Source: Cellulomonas pakistanensis
GTDB lineage: Bacteria; Actinomycetota; Actinomycetes; Actinomycetales; Cellulomonadaceae
Direction of reading: 5' to 3'
NCBI RefSeq assembly: GCF_016862755.1
Contig: NZ_BONO01000011.1
Span: forward strand, 1-64,000
Length of the DNA: 64,000 nt
The notes under the pieces are model-generated. The model made no database searches. It was not told the origin of the DNA and saw only the letters and a list, made by a program, of their open reading frames with translations. Positions 31,496-39,485 of this stretch are shown here, piece after piece. Every line of letters starts with the position of its first letter. Positions within the stretch are counted from its first letter, which is position 1. Position numbers and translations under genes: made by a program.

Positions 31496-34005
31496 ACCCC
31501 ACCTCCCTGTTCACCCCCGACCCCCTCGACCGCAACCGGTTCCCGAAGGACGAGTGGCGGCTGCGCGAGACGCGCCACGACGCGTCCGACCTGGGCCGGA
31601 CCGAGACCCTGTTCGCCGTCGGCAACGGGTACCTCGGCATGCGCGGCAACGTCGAGGAGGGGCGCGACAGCCACAGCCACGGCACCTTCATCAACGGCTT
31701 CCACGAGACCTGGCCGATCCGGCACGCCGAGGAGGCGTACGGCTTCGCCCGCGTCGGCCAGACGATCGTCAACGTCCCGGACGCCAAGATCATGCGGCTG
31801 TACGTGGACGACGAGCCGCTGCTGCTGACCGTCGCCGACCTGCACTCCTACGAGCGCAGCCTCGACTTCCGCGACGGCGTACTCTCCCGCGACCTCGTGT
31901 GGCAGACCCCGTCCGGCAAGCGCGTGCAGGTGCGCACCCGGCGGATGGTGTCGTTCGCCGAGCGGCACCTGGCCGTCATGACGTACGAGCTCACCATGCT
32001 CGACGCCGACGCCCCGGTGGTGCTGAGCAGCCAGATCCTCAACCGCCAGGACGGCCAGGACGAGTACCACGTCCGCGCCGCCGCGATGGGCGAGGGGTTC
32101 GACCCCCGGAAGTCCGAGACGCTGACCGCGCGGGTCCTGGAGCCGCGCTCGCACTGGGGCTCCGACGGGCGGTACGTCATGTCCTACCGGGCCGCCGCGT
32201 CCGGGATGACCCTCAGCGTCGCGGCCGACCACGCGATCGAGACGGACAACGCCTACGAGGAGCTGTCGCTCGTCGAGGAGGACCTGGCCAAGCACGTCTA
32301 CCGGGTCGACGCCAAGCGCGGCCAGACCGTCCGGATCACCAAGGTCGTCACCTACCACTCGTCCCGCGGCGTGCCCGCGCGCGAGCTCGCCGACCGGTGC
32401 CGCCGGACGCTGGACCGCGTGCAGGCGACCGGGGTCGAGCAGCAGTTCGCCGACCAGCGCGCCTGGCTCGACGACTTCTGGGCGCGCAGCGACGTCGAGG
32501 TGCCCGGGCAGCCCGACCTGCAGCAGGCCATCCGGTGGAACCTGTTCCAGCTCGCGCAGGCGACCGCCCGCGCCGAGGGCAACGGCATCGCCGCGAAGGG
32601 CCTCACCGGCTCGGGGTACAGCGGGCACTACTTCTGGGACACCGAGATCTACGTCCTGCCGTTCCTCACGTACACGTCGCCCCGGATCGCCCGGAACGCG
32701 CTGCGGTTCCGGTACACGATGCTGGACGCCGCCCGCCGCCGGGCCGCCGAGCTCAACCAGAACGGCGCGCTGTTCCCGTGGCGCACGATCAACGGCGAGG
32801 AGGCGTCCGCGTACTACGCGGCCGGCACCGCGCAGTACCACATCGACGCCGACATCGCGCACGCCGTGCGGCAGTACGTGGCCGCGACCGGCGACGACGA
32901 CTTCCTCGCCCGCGAGGCCGTCGACATCCTGGTCGAGACCGCGCGCATGTGGGCCGACCTCGGCTTCTGGCGCGGGACGAACGGCGACGCGTCGTTCCAC
33001 ATCCACGGCGTCACCGGCCCGGACGAGTACACGACCGTCGTGAACGACAACCTGTTCACGAACGTCATGGCCCGCGCGAACCTGCGCGGCGCCGTCGAGG
33101 CCGTCGACCGCCTGGCGCACGAGCACCCCGCCGAGCACGCCGCGCTGGTGGCCCGGCTGCACCTGACCCAGGACGAGCTGGACGAGTGGGCGCACGCCGC
33201 CGAGCGGATGCACATCCCGTACGACGAGCGCCTGGGCATCCACCCGCAGGACGCGAACTTCCTCGAGAAGGAGCTGTGGGACCTGGCCAACACGGACCCG
33301 GCCAAGCGCCCCCTGCTGCTCTACTACCACCCGCTGGTGATCTACCGGTTCCAGGTGCTCAAGCAGGCCGACGTCGTGCTGGCGCTGTTCCTGCAGGGCG
33401 ACCAGTTCACCGCCGAGGAGAAGCTGGCCGACTTCGACTACTACGACCCGCTGACCACCGGCGACTCGACGCTGTCCGGCGTCGTGCAGTCGATCGTGGC
33501 CTCCGAGGTCGGGTACCAGGAGCTCGCGCTGCGCTACTTCACCTCGGCGCTGTACGTGGACCTGGCCGACCTGCACCACAACACCGCCGACGGCGTGCAC
33601 GTCGCGTCGGCCGGTGGCGTGTGGAGCGCGCTGGCGTGCGGGTTCGGCGGCATGCGGGACCACGAGGGCGTCGTGTCCCTCGACCCGCGGCTCCCCGAGG
33701 TCTGGGACGGGCTCACGTTCCGGCTCACGCTGCGCGGCACCCGGGTCCGGGTGGACGTCCGGCACACCGAGCTGCGGCTCACGGTGGAGGAGGGCGACGC
33801 CGCCGACCTGGTGGTGCGCGGCGAGCCCGTGAAGGTCACGGCCGGCGACCCGGTCGTGCTGCCGCTGGCCCCCGCGCCGCGGCTGATCGGCACGCCGACC
33901 GTCCGGGACATCGAGGGCACCCGCCGCGCCGACGGCACCCTGATGACGGCCAGCGTGCCGGACCACCCCACGGTGCTCACGCCGCCGCCCGTCACGCACG
34001 ACTGA
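31492..34005 (+). CDS. GH65 disaccharide phosphorylase (maltose/trehalose/kojibiose type)
   Basis: An 837-residue inverting glycoside phosphorylase of family GH65. The N-terminal beta-sandwich begins ETLFAVGNGYLGMRG. The (alpha/alpha)6 barrel carries GYSGHYFWDTEIYVLP (about 375) and the catalytic acid Glu in HGVTGPDEYTT (about 508). LKQADVVLALFLQG and HNTADGVHVASAGG (phosphate region) follow, then a beta-sandwich tail. It splits an alpha-linked glucose disaccharide with phosphate into beta-glucose-1-phosphate and glucose. The linkage (maltose, trehalose, kojibiose or nigerose) cannot be fixed by eye. No ABC sugar importer lies next to it. Confidence 0.9.
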   Translation: MNPTSLFTPDPLDRNRFPKDEWRLRETRHDASDLGRTETLFAVGNGYLGMRGNVEEGRDSHSHGTFINGFHETWPIRHAEEAYGFARVGQTIVNVPDAKIMRLYVDDEPLLLTVADLHSYERSLDFRDGVLSRDLVWQTPSGKRVQVRTRRMVSFAERHLAVMTYELTMLDADAPVVLSSQILNRQDGQDEYHVRAAAMGEGFDPRKSETLTARVLEPRSHWGSDGRYVMSYRAAASGMTLSVAADHAIETDNAYEELSLVEEDLAKHVYRVDAKRGQTVRITKVVTYHSSRGVPARELADRCRRTLDRVQATGVEQQFADQRAWLDDFWARSDVEVPGQPDLQQAIRWNLFQLAQATARAEGNGIAAKGLTGSGYSGHYFWDTEIYVLPFLTYTSPRIARNALRFRYTMLDAARRRAAELNQNGALFPWRTINGEEASAYYAAGTAQYHIDADIAHAVRQYVAATGDDDFLAREAVDILVETARMWADLGFWRGTNGDASFHIHGVTGPDEYTTVVNDNLFTNVMARANLRGAVEAVDRLAHEHPAEHAALVARLHLTQDELDEWAHAAERMHIPYDERLGIHPQDANFLEKELWDLANTDPAKRPLLLYYHPLVIYRFQVLKQADVVLALFLQGDQFTAEEKLADFDYYDPLTTGDSTLSGVVQSIVASEVGYQELALRYFTSALYVDLADLHHNTADGVHVASAGGVWSALACGFGGMRDHEGVVSLDPRLPEVWDGLTFRLTLRGTRVRVDVRHTELRLTVEEGDAADLVVRGEPVKVTAGDPVVLPLAPAPRLIGTPTVRDIEGTRRADGTLMTASVPDHPTVLTPPPVTHD

Positions 34006-34027
34006 GGGCCGTCCGGGCGGTGGCGGG

Positions 34028-34519
34028 TCATCCCGTCAGCGCCTGGCGGAGCTGCCGGAGCACCTCCGCGTCCTCCGGCTCGTAGCGGAAGCCGGTCGCC
34101 CGGGGGGCCGGCGCCCGGCGCGGCAGCGCGGGCGCCGGCCTCGCGTCGTCCCCGGGCTCGTCCGCCGTGCGCCCGGACGGGCCCCGCGGCTCCCCGTCGG
34201 CCAGCGCCGTGCGGACGAGCCGGCGGACCAGGGCGAGGTTGAGGTCCGGCCCGGCCGAGACGACCAGCGTCCCGTGCCCGCCGAGCCGGTGGGCGAGCAG
34301 GGTCCGCGCCGGGGACTCCACCAGCAGGCTGCTGCTGTCGCCGGCGAGGTCCCCGCCGTCCCGGGCCACCGCCGCCGCGAGCGCGGTGGCGAGCGCCGCG
34401 ATCCGCGGCTCCGGCGCGGGCACGCCGGGGGCGGCGGCGCCGTCCGGGGCGAGCCAGGCCGCCGCGGCCCCCGCGGGCAGCGCGCGGACCAGCGTGTCGA
34501 GCACCTGCGGGACGTCCAC
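34028..34519 (-). CDS. Roadblock/LC7-like protein with Pro/Ala-rich C-terminal tail
   Basis: A 163-residue protein. Residues 1-105 look like a divergent roadblock/LC7 (longin-like) domain, with a first helix VLDTLVRALPAG, SSLLVESPARTLLAHRL, and LNLALVRRLVRTAL as the last helix. A disordered Pro/Ala/Arg tail and a short C-terminal helix (EDAEVLRQLRQAL) follow. GTG 34519 has GGAGG 7 nt upstream. It is the third gene of a minus-strand run with two clearer roadblock proteins. Such proteins often regulate small GTPases or link to histidine kinases; none is encoded nearby. Confidence 0.6.
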   Translation of the reverse strand: MDVPQVLDTLVRALPAGAAAAWLAPDGAAAPGVPAPEPRIAALATALAAAVARDGGDLAGDSSSLLVESPARTLLAHRLGGHGTLVVSAGPDLNLALVRRLVRTALADGEPRGPSGRTADEPGDDARPAPALPRRAPAPRATGFRYEPEDAEVLRQLRQALTG

Positions 34520-34554
34520 CGTCGCGCCTCCAGTCTCCTCGCCGCGCCCGTCGG

Positions 34555-34932
34555 TCAGCGCTCGATGTCGATGCCGGCCTGCGTCAGGTCCCGCAGGCGG
34601 CGCCGGGCGAGCGCCAGGTTGCCGCGCTCCCGGTCGAGCACCAGGTACGAGAACAGCCCGGCGTACCGCGGGTCGTCGCTCAGGGTCACGAGGTGCAGCT
34701 CGTCGGTCTGGGAGATGAGGATGTCGTCGATCGCCTGGCCGCCGCCGAGCTGCTCGATCGAGCGCATCTGCGCCCGCACCACCTCGGTCGCGACGGCCGC
34801 GGCCAGCTCGATGTCGAACGGCTTCACCACCGTCGACATGATCGTCATGCCGCTCGTCCAGTCGACGCCCGCGAGCGCGATCGCGCCGTCCAGCGCCATC
34901 ACCTGGGCCGTGGCTTCCTCCATGCTGACCAT
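34555..34932 (-). CDS. Roadblock/LC7-fold protein, paralogue 2
   Basis: A 125-residue single-domain protein, a clear paralogue of the 35050-35418 product. The shared blocks include LDGA.A.A.VD, DIELAAAVATE.VRA, DDIL, DELHLV, SYLVLDRERGNLALARR.LR.L. The alternation fits a roadblock/LC7 or MglB-like longin fold that would dimerise. No catalytic motif can be seen. ATG 34932 has GGAG about 9 nt upstream. Confidence 0.7.
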   Translation of the reverse strand: MVSMEEATAQVMALDGAIALAGVDWTSGMTIMSTVVKPFDIELAAAVATEVVRAQMRSIEQLGGGQAIDDILISQTDELHLVTLSDDPRYAGLFSYLVLDRERGNLALARRRLRDLTQAGIDIER

Positions 34933-35006
34933 GCGTCACTCCTCGTCCGTGCGGGTGGAACACCAGCGACGCTGCCACCGGCGCGCGGCACCCCAATCCC
35001 ACGGCG

Positions 35007-35037
35007 CCGCCCCCCGAAACGCGATTGCGGGGGGCGG
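35007..35037. terminator. Hairpin between the two roadblock paralogues
   Basis: A 9-bp G/C stem CCGCCCCCC / GGGGGGCGG with a 13-nt loop, about 13 nt downstream of the upstream paralogue's stop (minus strand). It could reduce read-through into the next two genes. Confidence 0.5.
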
Positions 35038-35049
35038 GCCGCCGGGCGG

Positions 35050-35418
35050 CTAGACCTCGACCGTCCCGCCGAGCGAGCGCAGCGTGCGCCGCGCGAGCGC
35101 GAGGTTGCCCCGGCTGCGGTCCAGCGCCAGGTAGCCGAACACGCCCTGCAGGCGGGGGTGGTCGCAGACCAGCGTGAGGTGCAGCTCGTCGTGCAGCGTG
35201 ACGAGGATGTCCTCGACGGCGCCGCCGCGGCCCATCTGCTCGACCGCGCGGAGCTTCGCCCTCACGAACTCCGTGGCGACGGCGGCGGCGAGCTCGATGT
35301 CGTACGGCACGGAGGTGGCCGACGCGAGCATGAGCCCGTTCGTGTGGTCGACGAACGCGAACGCCAGCGCGCCGTCGAGCTTCATCAGGTCCTGGGCGAC
35401 GTCCTGCAGGGTGGGCAC
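35050..35418 (-). CDS. Roadblock/LC7-fold protein, paralogue 1
   Basis: A 122-residue first gene of the three-member roadblock run. It shares the DIELAAAVATEFVRA and LDRSRGNLALARRTLRSL blocks with its neighbour. The roadblock fold is inferred from these helices and the beta-strand pattern around DELHLTLVCDHPRLQGVFGYLAL. The ATG start has GGAGG upstream. It is divergent from adhE, with 351 nt between them containing the DosR-like and Rex-like sites, so hypoxia or redox control of this run is possible but unproven. Confidence 0.72.
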   Translation of the reverse strand: MPTLQDVAQDLMKLDGALAFAFVDHTNGLMLASATSVPYDIELAAAVATEFVRAKLRAVEQMGRGGAVEDILVTLHDELHLTLVCDHPRLQGVFGYLALDRSRGNLALARRTLRSLGGTVEV

Positions 35419-35650
35419 GGGGGCCTCCTCGGCAGCGGCGGGCCGTGACCGGCCGCGGGTCGGTGGTCGCGCACGGCGGGGGCCGGCACGGTGCGGGTCG
35501 GCACCCGCGCGATGATGCGCACGCTAGCGGCATTCGTGGACCGTGTCAGCAGCGCTCTGACCAGGGCGACAAATGCCTCGATTATCGCCGAACCGGGCCA
35601 TTCCGGCTTTTTCTGGGTCATTCCCGGAGCGGTGGGCGGCCGCCGGGGAC

Positions 35651-35708
35651 GGGACCGAGGTCCCCGGGACTCCGGTCCCAGACTTTGTGAAAGTTTTCTC
35701 GATAGCGT
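35651..35708 (+). promoter_or_regulatory. adhE control region: two tandem DosR-like boxes, Rex-like site, -10
   Basis: Two GGGAC-N4-GTCCC palindromes lie one nucleotide apart: GGGACCGAGGTCCC (35651-35664) and GGGACTCCGGTCCC (35666-35679). They are followed by TTGTGAA-N4-TTCTCGA (35685-35702), a Rex-operator-like site with one perfect half and 12 of 14 consensus positions. A -10 TAGCGT lies at 35703-35708. The Rex-like site fills the -35/-10 spacer as a repressor would; the DosR-like pair sits just upstream of the -35 as activators do. The rest of the 351-nt gap (35419-35650) shows only unusually AT-containing sequence and no further structure. Confidence 0.6.
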
Positions 35709-35769
35709 CGTGGACGTGAGGTCGACGGAGCCCTCCGCACCCCAACCCACCACCCTCGGGAGAGTCCCC

Positions 35770-38481
35770 GTGACCACCACGACGACGAGCACCGGAACCG
35801 CCGCGGCCATCGACCAGCTGGTCGCCGGCGCGACCAAGGCGCTGGCCGAGTACGCCCGCTTCACCCAGGAGGACGTGGACCGCCTGGTCAAGAAGGCCGC
35901 GGTCGCGGCGCTCGACCAGCACGGGCAGCTCGCCGAGCTGGCCGTCGAGGAGACGGGCCGCGGCGTCTTCGAGGACAAGGCCGTCAAGAACATCTTCGCC
36001 TGCGAGCACGTCACCAACTCGATGGCGGCGCTCAAGACCGTCGGCGTGATCGCCCGCGACGAGATCAACGGCATCACCGAGATCGCGGAGCCGGTCGGCG
36101 TCATCTGCGCGATGACCCCGGTGACCAACCCGACCTCGACCGCGATCTTCAAGGCGCTCATCGCGCTCAAGACCCGCAACCCGATCATCTTCGCGTTCCA
36201 CCCGAACGCCCAGCGGTCGTCGGTCGCCGCGGCCCGGGTCGTGCGCGACGCGGCCGTCGCCGCCGGCGCCCCGGAGCACTGCATCCAGTGGGTGGAGACC
36301 CCCTCGATGGAGGCCACCGGCCTGCTGATGAACCACCCCGGCGTCTCCACCATCCTGGCGACCGGCGGCAACGCGATGGTCCGTGCGGCCTACTCCTGCG
36401 GCAAGCCGGCCCTCGGCGTCGGCGCGGGCAACGTCCCGGCGTACATCGAGAAGACCGCCAAGCTCAAGCGGGCCGTCAACGACGTGGTGCTGTCCAAGTC
36501 GTTCGACAACGGCATGATCTGCGCCTCCGAGCAGGCCGTCATCCTCGACGACGAGATCTACGACGCGGCGCTCGCCGAGTTCGCCGTGCTGCACGCCTAC
36601 CGCGCCAGCAAGAAGGAGAAGGCGCTCCTCGAGAAGTTCATCTTCGGCGTCGAGGCCAGGGGCAAGAACTGCGGCGAGGCCAAGCTGAACCCCACCGTCG
36701 TCGGCAAGTCCCCGCAGTGGATCGCCGAGCAGGCCGGCTTCTCCGTCCCCGCCGACACCTCGATCATCCTGGCCGAGGTCGGCTCGGTCGGCCCCAACGA
36801 GCCGCTGACCCGCGAGAAGCTCTGCCCGGTCCTCGCCGTGCTGCGCGCCGGGTCGACCGAGCAGGGCATCCAGCTCGCCGAGCAGATGGTCGAGTTCGAC
36901 GGCCTCGGCCACTCGGCCGCGATCCACACGCAGGACGACGCGCTCACCGAGGAGTACGGCAACCGGGTCAAGGCGATCCGCGTCATCGCGAACGCCCCCT
37001 CGTCGCTCGGCGGCATCGGCGACATCTACAACGCCTTCATCCCGTCGCTGACCCTGGGCTGCGGCTCCTACGGCCACAACTCGGTGTCCAACAACGTCTC
37101 GGCGATCAACCTCGTCAACATCAAGCGCGTGGGCCGGAGGAACAACAACTTGCAGTGGTTCAAGGTCCCGGCCAAGACGTACTTCGAGCCGAACGCGATC
37201 CGCTACCTGTCCGACATGCCGGAGGTCGAGCGCGTCACGATCGTCACGGACGCCACCATGACCACGCTCGGCTTCGTCGACAAGGTCCTCGACGTCCTGC
37301 ACCGCCGCGGCAACAACGTGTCCGTGCAGATCATCGACCAGGTCGAGCCGGAGCCCAGCGTCAAGACCGTCCAGGCGGGCGCGGCGCAGATGCGGCACTT
37401 CCGCCCCGACACGATCATCGCGCTCGGCGGCGGGTCGCCGATGGACGCCGCCAAGGTCATGTGGCTGCTCTACGAGCACCCCGAGATCGTGTTCTCGGAC
37501 CTCAAGCAGAAGTTCTTCGACGTCCGCAAGCGCGCGTTCAAGTTCCCGGTGCTCGGCGAGCTGGCCAAGCTGGTCTGCATCCCGACGACCTCGGGCACGG
37601 GCGCCGAGGTCACGCCGTTCGCGGTCATCTCCGACCCCGACGCCGGCAAGAAGTACCCGCTGGCGGACTACGCGCTGACCCCGACGGTCGCGATCATCGA
37701 CCCGGTGCTCACCGCGAAGATGCCGCGCTCGCTGGCCGCCGACTCCGGCTTCGACGCCCTGACCCACGCCACCGAGGCGTTCGTCGCGGTGTACGCCAAC
37801 GACTTCACCGACGGCATGGCGCTGCAGGCGATCCGCCTGATCTTCGACAACCTGGCGCAGTCCGTGAACGGCGACCCGGCCGACCCGGCCACCAAGGACG
37901 CCCGGGAGAAGATGCACAACGCCGGCACCATCGCCGGCATGGCGTTCGGCAACGCGTTCCTCGGGATCGTGCACGCGATGGCGCACGTCATCGGCTCGAC
38001 GTTCCACCTGGTGCACGGCCGGACGAACGCCACGCTGCTGCCGCACGTCATCCGGTACAACGGCCAGATCCCGACCAAGCTCACCAGCTGGCCGAAGTAC
38101 GAGCACTACGTCGCCCCGGAGCGGTTCCAGCAGATCGCCCGGATGCTGGGCCTGCCGGCGGAGACCCCGGAGCAGGGCGTCGAGTCCTACGCCCTGGCCA
38201 TCGAGGCGCTGCGCGCGAAGGTCGGCATCCCGTCGTCCTTCCAGGCGCAGGGCGTCGACGAGCAGGACTTCCTGTCCCGGCTCGACGAGGTCGCCATGGG
38301 CGCCTACGAGGACCAGTGCGCCCCGGCGAACCCCCGGATGCCGATGCGCGCCGACATGAAGGACATCATGACCGCGGCCTACTACGGCACCTCCGTGGCG
38401 GAGGTGCGGGGCCGCCGCGAGCAGCAGGGCGCCGTGGACGCGCCCGCCGGGGCGGGGGCCCCGGCCGAGGCCGACGCCTGA
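35770..38481 (+). CDS. adhE: Bifunctional acetaldehyde-CoA/alcohol dehydrogenase AdhE
   Basis: A 903-residue fused enzyme, normal AdhE length. Residues about 15-450 are an acylating aldehyde dehydrogenase with the catalytic Cys in NGMICASEQ (about 250). Residues about 470-880 are a group III iron-dependent alcohol dehydrogenase with GGGSPMDAAK, TTSGTGAEVTPFAV, GFDALTHATEAF and the iron His residues in HAMAHVIG...HLVHGRTNA. It reduces acetyl-CoA to ethanol, regenerating two NAD+, during fermentation. The GTG start has GGGAGAG upstream. The promoter region carries DosR-like and Rex-like sites, consistent with induction by low oxygen or high NADH. A strong terminator follows. Confidence 0.96.
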   Translation: MTTTTTSTGTAAAIDQLVAGATKALAEYARFTQEDVDRLVKKAAVAALDQHGQLAELAVEETGRGVFEDKAVKNIFACEHVTNSMAALKTVGVIARDEINGITEIAEPVGVICAMTPVTNPTSTAIFKALIALKTRNPIIFAFHPNAQRSSVAAARVVRDAAVAAGAPEHCIQWVETPSMEATGLLMNHPGVSTILATGGNAMVRAAYSCGKPALGVGAGNVPAYIEKTAKLKRAVNDVVLSKSFDNGMICASEQAVILDDEIYDAALAEFAVLHAYRASKKEKALLEKFIFGVEARGKNCGEAKLNPTVVGKSPQWIAEQAGFSVPADTSIILAEVGSVGPNEPLTREKLCPVLAVLRAGSTEQGIQLAEQMVEFDGLGHSAAIHTQDDALTEEYGNRVKAIRVIANAPSSLGGIGDIYNAFIPSLTLGCGSYGHNSVSNNVSAINLVNIKRVGRRNNNLQWFKVPAKTYFEPNAIRYLSDMPEVERVTIVTDATMTTLGFVDKVLDVLHRRGNNVSVQIIDQVEPEPSVKTVQAGAAQMRHFRPDTIIALGGGSPMDAAKVMWLLYEHPEIVFSDLKQKFFDVRKRAFKFPVLGELAKLVCIPTTSGTGAEVTPFAVISDPDAGKKYPLADYALTPTVAIIDPVLTAKMPRSLAADSGFDALTHATEAFVAVYANDFTDGMALQAIRLIFDNLAQSVNGDPADPATKDAREKMHNAGTIAGMAFGNAFLGIVHAMAHVIGSTFHLVHGRTNATLLPHVIRYNGQIPTKLTSWPKYEHYVAPERFQQIARMLGLPAETPEQGVESYALAIEALRAKVGIPSSFQAQGVDEQDFLSRLDEVAMGAYEDQCAPANPRMPMRADMKDIMTAAYYGTSVAEVRGRREQQGAVDAPAGAGAPAEADA

Positions 38482-38519
38482 GCGTCCGTCCGGCCTGACA
38501 CCAGGCCCGCTGCTCGCCC

Positions 38520-38558
38520 GAGCGCCCCGCCCGCGACCCCCTCGCGGGCGGGGCGCTC
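38520..38558. terminator. Terminator after adhE
   Basis: A perfect 17-bp stem (GAGCGCCCCGCCCGCGA and its complement) with a 5-nt C loop, about 40 nt after the stop. Confidence 0.8.
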
Positions 38559-38639
38559 CCGTGCGCCTGCGCCAGGGCGTCCAGGGTCCTCCGAGGTCCG
38601 ACTGGCACACTGGACCGTCCACCGACGAGGAGGCCCCCG

Positions 38640-39188
38640 ATGACCACCCGCCGCACCGCCCGCCCCACCGACGGGTCCGCCGCCCGACGCGGCCGGCTCG
38701 CCCGCACCGCGCTGGCCCTGCCGCTGCTGCTCGGCGCCGGCGCCGCGCTCGCCGCGTGCTCCCAGGTCGAGGAGGTCGCCTCCCAGGCGCAGTCCGTCGC
38801 CGACTCCGCGAGCGAGGCCGCGGGCAACCTGCAGGACCTCGCCGACTCCGCCCGCGAGCGCGTGGAGTCCGCCCGGGCCACCGTCGACGACGTGACCGCC
38901 CGGCTGCAGGACCTCGACGGGACCGCCCGCGAGGCGACCCAGGGCGCGCTCGACCAGGCCGAGACCGCCATGGGCGACGCCACCGCCGCGCTCGACGAGG
39001 CCCAGGCGGACGGCAGCGCCGCGGCGCAGGAGCAGCTCGACTCGGCGCAGTCGGCCCTCGACTCCGCCCGGGGCGCGCTCGACTCGGCGTCCTCGCAGGT
39101 GGACGCGACGACCGCGGACGCGCTCGACCGGCTGGCGCAGCAGGTGGAGGACCTGTCGCAGCAGGTGCGGCAGGCCGGGCAGGGCTGA
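38640..39188 (+). CDS. Coiled-coil lipoprotein of unknown function
   Basis: A 182-residue lipoprotein: Arg-rich N-region, hydrophobic core, and lipobox LAACS (Cys about 40). The mature part is almost entirely helical, with heptad-like Ala/Gln/Asp/Ser repeats (DSAQSALDSARGALDSA) resembling a coiled coil or Lpp-like stalk. I do not recognise a named family. ATG 38640 has GAGGAGG upstream. Confidence 0.8.
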   Translation: MTTRRTARPTDGSAARRGRLARTALALPLLLGAGAALAACSQVEEVASQAQSVADSASEAAGNLQDLADSARERVESARATVDDVTARLQDLDGTAREATQGALDQAETAMGDATAALDEAQADGSAAAQEQLDSAQSALDSARGALDSASSQVDATTADALDRLAQQVEDLSQQVRQAGQG

Positions 39189-39259
39189 CCCCGCGAAGTC
39201 ACCCGCACGGATCCGCCGCGAGGACTTGAGCCGGCGCCCGTGGTGCCGATCACACAGGC

Positions 39260-39385
39260 ATGACCACGCACCACCACCCGCGCACCCGGACCCGGCAGCT
39301 CGTGCCGTGGTGGGTCGCGTGCGCGTGGGGGTCGCTGGTGCTGCTCGTCGTCGCGGGCCTCCTGGCGGCCGCCGGCGTGCTCTGA
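39260..39385 (+). CDS. Predicted 41-residue single-pass membrane peptide
   Basis: ATG...TGA encodes MTTHHHPRTRTR, then QLVPWW, then a 24-residue hydrophobic helix ending in GVL. A basic His-rich N-terminus plus one helix is typical of small membrane proteins in actinobacteria. The ribosome site is weak (CAGG). It lies alone between the lipoprotein and aminotransferase genes. Coding is supported only by composition. Confidence 0.45.
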   Translation: MTTHHHPRTRTRQLVPWWVACAWGSLVLLVVAGLLAAAGVL

Positions 39386-39485
39386 CGCCCCCGCGCACGT
39401 CACCGCGGCCCGGTCCGCGGGCGCGCCCGGCGCGAGCGCGGTCGACGGGACTACCCTCCTCGGGTCCCCGACCGACAGGACCGCG

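Noticed and set aside
34028-35533. One 501-codon frame covering all three roadblock genes
   Set aside because: Only its last 163 codons are credible; the rest is out of frame with two clear paralogous genes.
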